A stretch of 64,000 nt of DNA from Tricholoma matsutake (lineage: Eukaryota; Basidiomycota; Agaricomycetes; Agaricales; Tricholomataceae): contig AP026544.2 of the NCBI GenBank assembly GCA_026075535.2, forward strand, positions 9,858,001 through 9,922,000. Reading direction: 5' to 3'. Shown here piece by piece: positions 21,720-32,555 of this stretch (positions are counted from its first letter, which is position 1; each line of letters begins with the position of its first letter). A program made the translations under genes and the position numbers. The notes under the pieces are model-generated. The model made no database searches and was not told where the DNA came from. It saw only the letters and a list, made by a program, of their open reading frames with translations.

Positions 21720-22316
21720 TGTTAAGACTATAGGTCCTTAACTCAGCCTTGGCTTCACATGTCGCAGTTGGAGGCTTTCCAACTGTATCGGGTTCTGTCC
21801 TAGACTTGGGTGCTTCCCTAGTCAATATGGCTATCCATACTTAGAGGCTTTCTAAGTAGACTGTCTGGCTTTCCAACTGTCAAGTTCAAGTTTATCACAG
21901 CTAGAGGGCTTCTAAGCTGTCGAGTGTTCTGGTTGAGTTTAAGACCATTGATTGAATTAGGTCAAGCTGAGTATTACACCAAGTGTAGCTACAGCTTATA
22001 TGCAGTTCTAGATTACTTATTGTCCAATCAGAAGCGAGATGCTTGTCAAGTAATAATAGAACAAACAATAGAAAAGCAAGCCTCATGCCTAGCATGAGGC
22101 ATCCGATGTCATGGAGTGCTGCGGCGCAGCATGTTGGAGAACAATAGAAGTCAACCTCATGCCTGGCATGAGGTGTCCAATGTCATGGATCTGATGTCAT
22201 GGATCCAATGTCAAGGACCAGGTGTCAAAGGGTCTTCCATGGAGTGAGTTGAGTTGAGTGGGAAGGAAAAATGAAGTACCTGGGCTTGCCAGTATACAGA
22301 TCCCCCGATTGTAACA
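21720..22316 (-). repeat. Solo LTR of the gypsy-1 family with perfect 5-bp duplication
   Basis: TGTTAAGACTATAGGTCC at 21720 and ATTGTAACA ending at 22316 are the two LTR ends (plus-strand view). CTGTC flanks both sides (21715-21719 and 22317-22321). It is 75 bp shorter than the LTR at 3762-4433 because parts of the hairpin region are deleted. The TATA-like CTTATATGC and AGGTCAAGCT (about 21960) are kept. It interrupts the SANT/Myb-like TIR element. Confidence 0.9.
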
Positions 22317-22882
22317 CTGTCCCTAACTTTGAAATCTGGATTTCAGAGTTTAAATGGGGTACCACAGACCGTGCATAGACACATATCTTTACAATGCTGA
22401 CAACAATGGTACACCAATGGGCTGTAGATGCCCTGCATCAAGCATTTCTTGTGAATCTGATTGCAGAGATGGAGACCAACCTTTTTGATCTGAACAACTT
22501 GGCTGAAGATGCATTGAGTAATTACAGTCATGGTGACTCTGACAGCTCCTCATCAGAGTCGACATTCTCCTTGGGTGACTCCTTTAGCCTCTCCACATGC
22601 TCCTCATCTCCTACGTCTACCTTGACTACTTCTGGCTCTACCACATTTTCCTCTGTGTCCTCTCATTCTCTTGATGGGGCTTTCCAAATGTCCCAAAGTG
22701 AGATCTTTCTTGAGATGCTCGCAGAACTCTATATACATTGATATCTCATGGCCCAAGAGGTTATCAATAAGGAGAAAGCTCTTCTTCACCTTATTCTAGG
22801 TGACTGTCGAGCAGTCCTTGGCCAGTCTCAGACATTTCCTTGTGGTACGAGGAATACTCCCTCTTTAACCTTTGCAGAATTT

Positions 22883-23404
22883 CAGGTCTCTATAGTAAAT
22901 TCACTGAAAGAAATCCAGTTGCAGATGACATCCTTCAGGTGCTCAAGATCACTCTCCTCCCATGACCAGTGGGAATCACTGTTGTCAATGAAAAGCTCAT
23001 GCCCAATGTCATGGTAATGCTTGGCCACCTTTTTCCCACCACTGGAGGGGTTCTTTTTGCCTTCTCCCTTGTCAAAGCCAAGAGCAACCTTGTATGTTGC
23101 ATTGTCCTCGATAATGGAGATGAGTTTGAAGGATAGATCATGGTTCTCCTCCTTCATCCAGCTGGAAAGAGAGAAGAAGAAAATACATAGTGGAGTAGCA
23201 TGCGGTGGCTTACAAGATGGCAGCAGCTTTCTGTTTAGGCTTGACATCAGTTGTCGCACCAGGGCCAGAGGATGGATTGAAGTTCTCCTTGACTGCCTTG
23301 TTCAACTTGTGTGCCTTCTTGTCCTTCTTGGCATGGGCTAGTACAAGCTGCACCTGGTAACCCTCCTTTTCTGAAGGTGTTTTAGCCATGAGGAGTGACC
23401 CCAC
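22883..23404 (-). CDS. SANT/Myb-like hypothetical protein, transposon-associated, partial
   Basis: Exon 1 (23404-23214) encodes MAKTPSEKEGYQVQLVLAHA and a lysine-rich region; a GTAAGC...TTTCCAG intron (23213-23162) joins it to exon 2, giving WMKEENHDLSFKLISIIED and KVAKHYHDIGHELFID. The W...N..L..LI pattern followed by a basic/aromatic segment resembles the SANT/Myb-like module of transposon accessory proteins. Conserved-looking sequence continues below it (ILQRLKREYSSYHKEMSETG, about 22860-22800) before a stop at about 22795. Function is inferred only; it may bind the element's ends. Confidence 0.45.
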
Positions 23405-24060
23405 CTTGACTGCTCTGATACCCTATGCAAAAACTGTGCTATCAATTTGAAACCCCACAGCAGGTGCTGACAGCTGCCAAGCCAAAACAGACTGAAATCT
23501 GCAAGCCCAGATTTCAGTTGAGTTGAAAACTGAAACATGAAATCAATATTGAAATCCAGCTCAAAATCTGCTCAAAAACAATGTTGAAATCTCTACTGTG
23601 AAATACCCTATTTTTGGCTCATTTTCATGTATTTGGCAGAGAAACAAACAAAAGGGAATGGAAAATGGAATGGAAAATGACATGAAAAATGGTTACCATG
23701 AACACCCTAGGCAGGAAATTTTAGAAAAATAGAGCAAAAATGCATTTTTGTCACCAGGCACAGTGCCAAAAAGATGAAGAATGATCATTTTTTGGTTCCC
23801 TTTTTACAAAAGCAAGGGTAGGGTTCCATTTTACATTCATTTTACATTTATTAGAGTTGTTCACAGTAGTCATTTTTGGGCCATTTTTGGCTCATTTTGG
23901 ATTTCATTTTTATTGTCATTTTTCAAAAATAGACATCAGAATGAGACAAGAATAAACCGAAAAATGATCATTTAAAAAAAAATTGAACCATACCCTTGCT
24001 TTTGCAAAAATAGTCATTTTCACATTCATTTTTGCATTCCATTTTTAATGTTCTTTCAAA

Positions 24061-24289
24061 ATCTGCTCTGATGCCTGATCCTTTGCAGTGACCATCAATG
24101 ATGACGCCCTCTCCCTCATGCCTCAACCACCACCACAACTCCTTCACCACCTGCTACCACCACTCCCATGCCCACTACCATGCCTGAAAGAGCCATGAGT
24201 GGCCACACACAATCTATTTTGGATGGAATGTGAGCCCAAACAATGGCAACCCATCATTTGGGCTCTAGGGTACATTTTTTGTGTTTGAC
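24061..24289. other. Hairpin-core fragment
   Basis: Contains GAGCCCAAACAATGG...CATTTGGGCTC (24232-24266), one of the inverted GGGCCCAAAC modules shared with the larger repeats, plus proline-codon-like CCACCA repeats. No gene. Confidence 0.5.
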
Positions 24290-24662
24290 TACATACTACA
24301 ACTACAACCTACAAACTACAACATGTAATACAATGTACTTTTGTTTTGGTCATATCTCAGTCAAATCTTGATGAAATCTCTTAAAAATTAAACCAATTGC
24401 CGGGGAATTACAATATCCAACTCGCTACATAACGGTTAAATTGTCTGGGTAATAGTCGCCGAGAAACATATGGGCTATATTGGTACAACAAATTTTACAA
24501 CAAAAAGTCAGTTTGGACTGGTTTTCATCAGTCCATGGACCGATATGGACCGGTCCTATGCGGTCCGGTTGGGGTCCATCAATATCTGGGTCAGTCCTGG
24601 ACTGGTTGCAGTTGCCCCATTTAGATGTCAAAAACCAGACTTAACCAGACCTTAAAACACTA
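24290..24662. mobile_element. Truncated hAT-type MITE, relative of 4494-5316
   Basis: The right half of the CAGTGTTTGAA family: the stretch ACAAATTTTACA...GTCAGTTTGGACTGG and the end ACCAGACCTTAAAACACTA match 5100-5316 of the other copy. No left inverted end or target duplication is visible, so it is a fragment. Confidence 0.65.
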
Positions 24663-25146
24663 TTTAGGATCTGTAATGACAGATGCCAATGTGGCACAAC
24701 CCATACCCACACCCATTCACGCTACCCCCTCCCCATCCAAATGGGATGTGAGGGGTCTTGATTGGGCTTAGGAGATAGCACTGGGAGACCCATGGAGGGG
24801 GACACCTGTAAAGTAAGCACCAGCCAACCCCTCCTCAGTGCCACATCACTGATACATGATGCCCACCCTCAACACAAAATATTGACCCAGCTGACGATGA
24901 CCCAATGGCCACACCACCCATCCCAGCCTCATGAGCAACTGCTTATGGGGTGGATCATGGGAGGAATGACAATAACGGCACCCATCCCATGCCTATGAGC
25001 AACTGCTCATAGGGTGGATCATGGGTGCAGCAGGACCTTGTTCTCCTGACTTGGTCATGGGTGTACAGAGGGTATTACATAAACAGCACAAGTGGCAAGA
25101 TATCATGTTGATGATGCTGTCTTCATTCTCTATCTGGCCTGTAATC
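24663..25146. other. Repeat-core fragment with two GAGCAACTGC hairpins
   Basis: Includes CCATCCAAATGGGATGTGAG and CCCATGGAGGGGGACACCTG, seen in both orientations in the larger elements (10560, 26470, 27700, 32700), and hairpins around 24931 and 24997 (CTATGAGCAACTGCTCATAG). No gene. Confidence 0.55.
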
Positions 25147-25338
25147 TACACATAAGTCTGGTTGGATTCCAGTAATTCTAGTCAGATTCCAGTAATTCCA
25201 GTCAGAATAACTAGATTCTGGTCATAATACCCAGTCACCAGGTAATTAACTTGAAGTATAGCATAATGGATAGTCAAACTTAATGTTTTTGAGTTCTAAG
25301 TTCTCAAAGTACCCACAAAATAAATTTGTGCAGAGTAA

Positions 25339-25411
25339 GGATTGAACTCAAGTCCTCATGGTAAAGAAATCACACAACAGACCAAACAAGTGTGCTCAAC
25401 CAATTGAGCCA
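25339..25411 (-). ncRNA. tRNA-like Pol III module, copy 1 left arm
   Basis: On the minus strand TGGCTCAATTGG (25411-25400) fits the A box TRGYNNANNNG and GTTCAATCC (25347-25339) fits the B box GWTCRANNC, 52 bp apart. The module lacks a paired acceptor stem, so it is tRNA-derived rather than a tRNA gene, as in SINE heads. Its transcription would run out toward the left end of the element. Confidence 0.5.
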
Positions 25412-25754
25412 CAGGAGAATTATTGATCAATGATATAAGATTTATTATGACACTCAAACTCAAACTCAAATTCAAAGAAATCCTCCCCACACAAAATGCA
25501 GGGGAGGGGGAGGCACAGCACTACTAAATAATTAAAAGTACAAAAAAAAAACATCCCTCCCTGTGCAAAGTGCAGGTGAGGCAGAGGGGGAGGGGATGCA
25601 GCCCCACCAACCTTGGTGTGTCGTCCTTAGTGCATCTTCCTGGTTGTGCCATCCTGGTTGCATTGTCCTGGATGCATCTTTGGTGCATTGTCCTGTGTGC
25701 ACTGTCCTTGGTATGTTGTCCTGGCAGGTTCCCTGGTGCCTCTAGCCAGCACCA

Positions 25755-26365
25755 TAGCCACAAACCACCCCACAAGCAAGAGCTCATGGGCATGGGTGTG
25801 GCTGCTGTCCCATCATTGTCTGGTGCTAGTGCTGGGCTGCCCACCATGTTGTCCTCATTCCACTCACCATCCACCCCACAAGCAGTTGCTTGGTGGGGCT
25901 GGGTGCAGGTGGTGTGTTGTTCAGTGCAGGGCCTGTAGTTGTACAAAAAGGAAGAAAAAAAAAAAGAAAAACTTACTTATAATTTTCCCCTTGTTGTCCA
26001 TAGCCCCCACAATCCACCCTACGAGCATGAGCTCATAGGCATGGGGTGGGTGGTGTGTCAGTGTCATCCTCCCTGCCTGCTGGTGTCATCATTGTACTTC
26101 CCCATTGCTCACTTGTTGTTGTTGTTCCACCCAGGACCCACCCCATGAGCAGTTGCTCATGAGGCTGGGGGTGGGTGGTGTGTCATCCCTTGTATGGTGC
26201 TGGTGCTGGGGTCATTGGTCCTTGTTGTGGGGAATTAGCACCCTCCCATCCACCCTGCAAGCAGGTGCTTGCAGCTGTGGAGAGGCATGTGCTTTCATGG
26301 TCCCTGCTGTTGTCAGCAGCCAGGAGCACCACCATCCACCCCACAAGCAGTGGCTCACAGGGCTT
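25755..26365. repeat. Hairpin array, GAGCAGTTGC core
   Basis: Six copies of the CCACCC(Y)A(Y)(G/A)AGCAGTTGCT hairpin at about 25765, 25871, 26013, 26140, 26248 and 26336, spaced 85-140 bp. Each has the form CCACCCCATGAGCAGTTGCT followed by a complementary CATGAGG-like arm and a GGGTGGGTGGTGTGTC-like tail. Translation gives cysteine/histidine/serine-rich ORFs in every frame, which I take as artefacts. Confidence 0.7.
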
Positions 26366-26863
26366 GAGATGGGCGCTGTGTCATCCCTTGGTGGTTTTGG
26401 GTCATCATTTCCTGTGTTGTGGGGTCAGCAGTGATGTGGCTGGTTTATGAGGGTGTGCTGGTGTGTACCTTATGGATATCCCCCTCCAGGGGTCTCCTGG
26501 CACCCCTCTCCATTGGTATCACCCTACTAAATGGCCTCACATCCTGTTTGAATGAGGAGGAGAGGGATTGGGTGGCTGTGCTTGTGCACTGCACGTTTTT
26601 CATTGTCACCTGTCATTACCAGCAGTATACAATGTGAAGATCAATATAGTACAGTTAGTTAATTGATAGAAACAAAAAAGAAATGAAAAAAACTTATCTA
26701 TAGCCCAAACAACAGTTGCCATCATTTGGGCCCACATTCCATCCAGTCGGCTTGTATGAAGGTGGTGGTGATGGTGGAGTGGGTGTGGGAGCAGGGGTGG
26801 TGGATGTGCATGCAGTGGTGGTGGTGGTAGAGTGGAGAGGAGGAAGGAGGGAGGTGGTGTTGA

Positions 26864-28629
26864 TAGGGATGTTGCAGTCCGGTTCTGAACCAAAGTTCGA
26901 ACCTGAACTTTTCAGAACTGGACCAAAGTTTGGTCCAAGGTTCGATGGTTGTGCAGAACCAGACCACAAGTCCGGTTCTGGGTTTGGGCAAGGCAGAACC
27001 TGGTTCGAACCGAACCTTTTTTAGTTGTTGTGACTTCCGAAAACTCTGGAAAAAGTTTCCCATGTTACTACTACTAATAGCACAGAAGTCTGAGGCCCTC
27101 TTCTCAATGTCTCCTACAATCCCGACAATGATGCCCCATCCAGTGATGATGTGACCATTAGTAAATGTTTGTTGCTACTTTGTCCCACGCTCTCCTGTAT
27201 CCGAGTCAAACCACAAGCTTCGACAGCAACCACAACCAACTCACCACCACATCGTACACATCAACCATGCTGGCTGCAGGTTAAAGGGATGCTAGGGAGG
27301 TGTTGCCTCCCAAGTTAAAATTATGTCGTTTTTCTTTTACTAACATTCTAACCTACAGATATTTGCAGGTATGCCAACAGGTGACCCCTAACCACGAAGG
27401 CTCCTACCACCCGTGGCAAGGGTTATCAAATCTAACAGCACCACTAAACAGTGGCCACGAACACAGGGAAATGATAGGGACTACACCAACCAACAAATGA
27501 GCACAACTAACAAGATCGGCTGGTGCCGGTCGAAGAGGACCACACCGACCCAGTGATGATGGGGCATGACAACAAAACAATGGGGGGAGTTCCATGACCA
27601 AACCCTTGTTCTGATCAACCAACTAATCTCTTTTCTTTTTAGGTTCTAAACTACTGGTAATGACGGTTGTCAACACTAGATGACCTATACCTAACTATGA
27701 CCATGCAAACCCCCTCCTCCCCATCAAAATGGGATGTGAGCCTTTTGGTTATCGACAGGAGGTGGCAAAGGGGGACAAGAGGTGGAAGAGGGGTGCCGGG
27801 AGACCCATGGAGGGGGATACCTGCCAGGTGAGTACCCTACTACTCTCATAAATGCGCTACATCACACTAACCCACCAAAACAGACAACGACGATGGAAAT
27901 GAGCACCCTAGCCCCATGATGATGATGAACAACCTCAGCATCCCACAACAACAATGGGACGACCCAGCACCCGCCCCCCATGCCTGTGAGCCACTGCTCA
28001 TGGGGTGGTTCGTGGGTGCTAGCAACCTCATACGATGAGGACAAGGGGCCCACAACACTGCCAAACGACACGGTGCCCACCACCATGCCTACAAGCAGCT
28101 GTTTGTATGGTGGTTTGCAGGTGCAGACGATGGGGGGGAGTGACACATCAAGGGAATGAGAGGGAGGGGAGACAACCACCATGCCACCATGCCTGTGAGC
28201 CACTGCTCGCAGGGTGGATCGCGAGCCCATCAGCCAACATCAACGCTGTAGAATGAAACAACGGTACACGACGAAAAAGATGGGTCCTCCTGATCCCTTC
28301 CTGCCACAGCGCCCCCTCATCCCTGCAACACAACACCACAATCCTGGAATGAGCATCCTGGCTTGGCTCACCAACCCTCACATTGTGGGGATAGTACTTT
28401 GTTCAATGTAGTTCTCTGTACTTATCTCACTAATTATATTCTACATGTCGTCTCAGTGTTACAGATTTTTTGTACACAAAAAAGTTCAGTTCGAGTTCAA
28501 ACCCTTTCTGAACCTGAACCGATGGTCCAGTTTGGGGTTCGGCAGATTGCCTGGACCGAACCTGAAGTCCGGTTCTAGGTTCAGTGAAATTCTCAAAGAA
28601 CTGAACTGAACCGAACTTCGGCATCCCTA
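26864..28629. mobile_element. Non-autonomous hAT-type element (1766 bp) inside TIR copy 1
   Basis: Ends TAGGGATGTTGCAGTCCGG and CGAACTTCGGCATCCCTA are inverted. Octamers GGTGTTGA (26856-26863) and GGTGTCGA (28630-28637) flank it. The homologous place in copy 2 (about 33388-33400, GGCGTTGGCGACAGTGG) lacks the element, giving an empty-site comparison. GGTTCGAACC-type words crowd both ends. The middle (27690-28260) holds the same hairpin-core module as the host element, in reverse orientation. Confidence 0.8.
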
Positions 28630-28799
28630 GGTGTCGACAATGGTGGTGGTTGTGGTGGTTGGAATGGTTGTGAGCTGGCAGTCACAACACATGACAATAG
28701 CCATCTATGCAGATTCTGGTTAATCTGGCTGGAATGGAATTATTTGTTCGTGCACCTTGGTTGGGTAATAAAGGTATTAAATGCATGTAGGGGAATAAT

Positions 28800-28870
28800 T
28801 GCTTGGTAGCTCAGTGGTTAAGCATGCTGTTCTGTGTGTAGACCCAAGGTTGAGTGTTCAATTCTTGTTG
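28800..28870 (+). ncRNA. tRNA-like Pol III module, copy 1 right arm
   Basis: TAGCTCAGTGG (28807-28817) is a good A box and GTTCAATTC (28856-28864) a good B box, 38 bp apart. GCTTGGTAGCTCAGTGGTTAAGC can form a D-arm-like hairpin, but no acceptor or anticodon stem pairs properly. The same module is at 33540-33600 with the same upstream CCTTGGTTGGGTAATAAA. Confidence 0.55.
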
Positions 28871-29344
28871 TATGTGAAACTTTTATTTGGGAAAGCACAT
28901 GCATCCCAGTTATTCTGGTTGGTCCATGCATTCTGGTTATTCTGGTGAGTCTGGTTGTGATGAGTCTGGTCAGATTCCAGGGAATCTGGGTGTAACTTTG
29001 ATGCTTATTCCAACTGGAATTGTGCTGCATAGGGAAAGCTACATACAAAAAAAATTCCACTGGATTCCAGAAATTCCAGAAATTCTGGCCAGAATAACTG
29101 AAATTCTTGTTGTACATGAAACTTTTATTTGGGAAAGCACATGCATCCCAGTTATTCTGGTTGGTCCATGCATTCTGGTTATTCTCCTTATTCTGGTTGT
29201 GATGAGTCTGGTCAGATTCCAGGGATTCTGGGTGTAAATTTGATGCTTATTCCAACTGGAATCATGCTGCATAGGGAAAGCTACATACAAAAAACATTCC
29301 ACTGGATTCCAGAAATTCCAGAAATTCTGGCCAGAATAACTGAA
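28861..29344. repeat. 242-bp tandem duplication
   Basis: Two head-to-tail copies (28861-29102 and 29103-29344) run from ATTCTTGTTGTA to the GAATAACTGAAAT junction and are nearly identical. Copy 2 of the larger element (33600-33845) has only one unit, so the duplication is specific to this copy. Sub-repeats of ATTCCAGAAATTCCAG and ATTCTGGTT give the mirrored ORFs on both strands. Confidence 0.8.
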
Positions 29345-29359
29345 ATCCAACTGGAATAG

Positions 29360-30016
29360 GTGGGGGAGTGTAATGCACTCCTATGTCCAAGAGCCATTTT
29401 CAATGATTTTGATGCTGTAGCAATAGCATTGACACACCTCAACCTATCTGTCAAATTATCATGGCTGGAAGGTGTCAACACACTCCACTTGCCAAATGTA
29501 ATAGTGCTGAAGATGTGCACAACATCCACATATCACTCACCTCAATCCAGCCCCATTACAAAGCTAGACACACCAAAACTTGAAAAAGGCAGTTTACAAT
29601 TATGTGACACCCAAATCATCAATTTCACTGGAAGCACATTTGCAGGGAGCATAAAGCAGCTAATGGTCTGCACCCCCTGCTATGTCATGAAGAAAATGGA
29701 ACCCAACATGTGGAGCTGGACATGGGCCAATTTCATTGTCTATTACCCAAGAGTTGAGGAGATTGTACTAGGTGTGCATGGTATTCAGCTGCTGTCACCA
29801 TCACGAAATCACATCCAGTGGTGCAATGCAAGAAAGGTATCACTTCTGATGGATGTTGGCATCACAAACTTGCTCCAGGGCATCGACATGCCTCTGTTAG
29901 AGATGGTTAGGCTAGTGTATCCAGAATGGCGAATGAAGGAAACCTCACAAAAGAGGAATGGAATGCAACCAGCAATGAAGAAGATGAGCACACAGTGGTT
30001 TGTTGGCATACACTGA
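29360..30016 (+). pseudogene. F-box/LRR-like protein, C-terminal fragment
   Basis: A 218-codon ORF with leucine-rich spacing (HLNLSVKLSWLEGVNTLHLP, LLQGIDMPLLEMVRLVYPEW). This matches the general look of the LRR-like C-terminal halves of basidiomycete F-box proteins, which choose substrates for ubiquitin ligases. The F-box itself would lie upstream, where the TIR element (ending 29372) begins, so the gene appears cut by that insertion. The assignment is by pattern, not by a specific motif. Confidence 0.35.
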
Positions 30017-30446
30017 GAGTACTGGTCAACCAACTGGTAGACCACTATTACCACAAAGAATACAACAAGCTCTTGGCCCATTTACCACACCTTATTTAAT
30101 ATTGATGTATGCCATAGCTTAGAGCGACCGGACAAGGACTACTTTGATAAAATTACCAGAGTAATCATATGAGTGACAAGATGTATAACTAGAGAAGGAG
30201 CTACATTTTGTGGGGCAGACCATCTAGTGCCGGCCAAGAGTGCAAAATGCGGTGCAGTTTTCAGAGTCTGACCGGCTAAAACCGCACAACTAAGATGTCT
30301 GACCCATTTTTTTTTTGGCAGGTCCAGGATGGTATAAGATCAAGTCCTCAATACTTATTACTGAGAACTCAGAAAAGGTGGAGATAGATGCATTAAAGCC
30401 ACAGAATGACATCATACCAAGGGGTAGATTTTGGAAAGGCTTCAAC
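30017..30446. other. Gap region before the 400-bp MITE
   Basis: No gene is clear. A plus-strand stretch (30320-30446) reads PGWYKIKSSILITENSEK and IPRGRFWKGFN up to the MITE; it could be an exon of the gene whose 3' exon is at 49322, but I cannot show this. Confidence 0.25.
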
Positions 30447-30846
30447 AGGGTTGTTCATGGTAGCCATTCTTGGGCCATTTTTGGCTCATTTTCAAACTCA
30501 TTTTTAGCTCATTTTCGTGCATTTGGCAGAGGAACAAACAAAAGGGAATGAAAAATGAAATGGAAAATGACATGAAAAATGGTTACTGTGAACACCCTGG
30601 GAAGGAAATTTTAGAAAAATGGAGCAAAAATGCATTTTTCTTGCCAGGCACAGTGCCAAAAAGATGAAAAATGCAAGAAAAAATTTTCAGTTACCTTTTT
30701 ACAAAAGCAAGGGTAGGGTTCCATTTTGCATTCATTTTACATTCATTCTCAGTTCCATTCTTGAGAAAAATGGAATCAAAATGAAATAGAAAATGATTGA
30801 AAAATGAGTGAAAAATGAACCAAAAATGCCAACCGTGAACAACCCT
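30447..30846. mobile_element. Intact MITE, AGGGTTGTTCA family (400 bp)
   Basis: AGGGTTGTTCATGGTAGCCA at the left and its complement, ending GTGAACAACCCT, at the right. The interior is full of AAAATG and GGCTCATTTTC words. It is the reference copy that shows where the 21603-23606 element inserted into the sister copy at 21544. It lies 19 bp outside the left end of the KDZ element. Confidence 0.75.
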
Positions 30847-30865
30847 AATACAGCTTGGTTGACTT

Positions 30866-31040
30866 CACACTGTTCAGTAAAAAACAATGGTATATCCGTT
30901 CAGTGGATTTCTGCAAAACAATGATAGATCCGTCAGTAGCGGATTGGGCCCACGTCAGGAAAGACTCATGTGGGCCCAGGGTGTGATGCATCCATGTGGG
31001 CCCAGTATACAGCTTCACTGAAGAATTCTCGGCAGCAGCA
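30866..31040. repeat. Left terminal inverted repeat of the KDZ element
   Basis: Contains three TGGGCCC palindromes and the words GATAGATCCGTCAGTAGC and GTGTGATGCATCCATGTGGG, all found inverted at the right end. Pairing is imperfect at the outermost 12 bp (CACACTGTTCAG against AGCCTATTCAG). Confidence 0.8.
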
Positions 31041-31138
31041 ACATCTGAATTATGGCGCTGGCTAGCACAGTCATCATTTTACTACATATTACCACATATA
31101 CATGGGCCCATGCAATGCATGTGATACTGCACAATCAT

Positions 31139-31220
31139 ATTGGCCCACCACTGGTTTTCTTATAGACATCAGCCTATATGGACATATCGTTGGTGCTGGT
31201 TCCTGGTGCCGATGATCATT
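31139..31220. repeat. Direct repeat flanking the inserted TIR element
   Basis: TTGGCCCACCACTGGTTTTC and the following 60 bp occur here and at 33898-33980 in the same orientation. The two copies bracket the TIR element at 31520-33854, with extra sequence (31221-31519) on the left side only. Confidence 0.7.
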
Positions 31221-31540
31221 GTAGGTTTGGTAGGAAAAAGTGCAGCAGCAGGTCAGCAGGTATCGGCGGTTGGATGCATACGGCGTTGGGTCACAGCAGA
31301 TACGGTTGGATGCATGCGGTGCTGGGACATGCCACACTAGCCAATTGTTTTAGACACCGATGTGATGTCCTGCTATAGATTATGGTTAGATATAAACGAA
31401 TGTCCCAATGTTGGGGCCAGAATCCAGAGGTATGAGCACACAATTTTACTGACTTGACAGAGGGTGTAGTTAAGAGTTTGAACTGCTTACCACATATACA
31501 TGGGCCCATGCCTGTAATTTACCCTCCCCCACCTATTCCG

Positions 31541-31680
31541 GTTGGAGTCCAGTTATTCCAGTTGGAGTCCAGTTATTCCGGTTGGAGTCCAATTATTCCA
31601 GTCGGAGTCCAGTTATTCCGGTCAGAGTCCAGTTATTCCGATTGGAGTCCAGTTATTCCGGTTGGAGTCCAGTTATTCCA
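31541..31680. repeat. Seven tandem 20-bp units
   Basis: GTTGGAGTCCAGTTATTCCG repeated seven times without spacers, with one or two substitutions per unit. It lies directly inside the left end of TIR copy 2. Translation gives repeated SYSGWSP/VIPVGVQLF peptides, an artefact of a 20-bp period read in all frames. Confidence 0.85.
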
Positions 31681-31801
31681 GTTATTCTGACCAGATTCTG
31701 GTTACTCCTGATCCTCAACTTAGAGTATATAGCCTAATGGATAGTCAAATTTCAAGTCTTAAGTTGTCAAAGTGCCTACAAAATATATTTGTGCAGAGTA
31801 A

Positions 31802-31875
31802 GGATTGAACTCAAGACATCTTGATTAGAGTGATCACATGACAAACCAAACATGTGTGCTTAACCAGTTGAGCCA
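31802..31875 (-). ncRNA. tRNA-like Pol III module, copy 2 left arm
   Basis: On the minus strand TGGCTCAACTGG (31875-31864) is an A box and GTTCAATCC (31810-31802) a B box, 53 bp apart, closely matching 25339-25411. It points outward, toward the left end of the element. Confidence 0.5.
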
Positions 31876-32264
31876 CAGGAGAATTATTAGATAGTAATAT
31901 AATGTTTATTCATGACACTCTAATTTTTTTCGAAGTAGTTAAGATCAAATTTTTTTAATTAACCACATCCCTCACATTGAATGTGAGGGAGTGGGGATAA
32001 TTGTAATTATATACATAAACAAAAAATCCTCCCTCTCACAAGATGCAAGAGGGAGTTTTATTTATATACATAAAAAGCTAACCCCTCGCGCCGAACACGA
32101 GGGGGGAGGTAAAAACATGAAGAAAAAAATCCCTCCCCCACGCAAAATGGGGGAGGGGGGGCACAATACTGATAAATAATTAAAAATACAAAAAAAATCC
32201 CTCCCCACACGAAGTGTGGGGGAGGGGGAGGGGATGTGACCCCGCTGTTGTCTGTCCTTCCACC

Positions 32265-32555
32265 CATGATCCACCCCACGAGCAGTTGTTTGTGAGGCTG
32301 GGGGTAGGTGGCTTGTCATCATTGTCGTTCCACCCACGATCCACCCCACGAGCAGTTGCTCGTGAGGCTGGGGGCGGGTGGTGCATTGTCGTCTCCTATC
32401 CCTGCACCTGGGTGCTGTTCCACCCACAATCCACCCTATGAGCAGTTGCTCGTGAGGCTGGGGGCAGGTGGTGTGTCGTTGTCATCTCCTGTCCCTGTGC
32501 CTGGGCGCCGTTCCACCCACGTTCCACCCCACGAGCAGTTGCTCATGAGGCTGGG
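32265..32555. repeat. Hairpin array, four GAGCAGTTGC cores
   Basis: CCACCCCACGAGCAGTTGCT with a complementary CGTGAGG arm at 32271, 32341, 32431 and 32525, spaced 70-95 bp, each followed by GCTGGGGG(T/C)(A/G)GGTGG. The stem ACGAGCA/TGCTCGT is perfect in two of the copies. Confidence 0.8.

Larger units (their letters stand above)
21603..23606. mobile_element. TIR element carrying a SANT/Myb-like ORF, split by a solo LTR
   Basis: A perfect 20-bp inverted pair GTATTTCACAGTAGAGATTT (21603-21622) and AAATCTCTACTGTGAAATAC (23587-23606) bounds the element, with looser pairing of TTGA/TTTGAGC words further in. It sits inside a MITE whose intact relative at 30447 supplies the empty site. Without the LTR insertion (21720-22316 plus 5 bp) it is about 1.4 kb. 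It contains one minus-strand gene-like ORF but no transposase. Confidence 0.65.
21544..24060. mobile_element. MITE of the AGGGTTGTTCA family, disrupted, with an inverted partial copy
   Basis: AGGGTTATTCATGGTAGCCA at 21544 matches the intact 400-bp copy at 30447-30846. That copy's next bases (CAAACTCATT) are followed here by the 21603-23606 insertion, after which the MITE resumes at about 23607 (TTTTTGGCTCATTTTC) and continues to about 23845. From about 23850 to 24060 a second, inverted partial copy follows (GTTGTTCACAGTAGTCATTT, then CATACCCTTGCTTTTG in reverse). Noncoding. Confidence 0.65.
25147..29372. mobile_element. Large TIR element with outward-facing tRNA-like modules, copy 1
   Basis: Ends: TACACATAAGTCTGGTTGG at the left and GGAATAGGTGGGGGAGTGTA at the right, imperfectly inverted and shared with copy 2 (31520-33854). 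Each arm carries a tRNA-like A/B-box module pointing outward (25339-25411 minus; 28807-28864 plus). The centre has an array of GAGCAGTTGC hairpins (25760-26360). A hAT-type element (26864-28629) is inserted near its right side. No protein gene is credible. Outer limits are approximate because some similarity between copies extends a few bases further (CCTGTAAT at the left). Confidence 0.6.

Noticed and set aside
25563..26450. Overlapping plus-strand ORFs of 60-130 codons
   Set aside because: They are Cys/His/Ser-rich translations of the hairpin array, open in several frames at once, with no domain.
28800..28870. True tRNA gene
   Set aside because: A and B boxes are present, but acceptor and anticodon stems do not pair and the module is repeated in a mobile element.
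31541..31680. Regular 20-bp repeats that could suggest a CRISPR array
   Set aside because: The units are contiguous with no spacers, and the context is a eukaryotic transposon.
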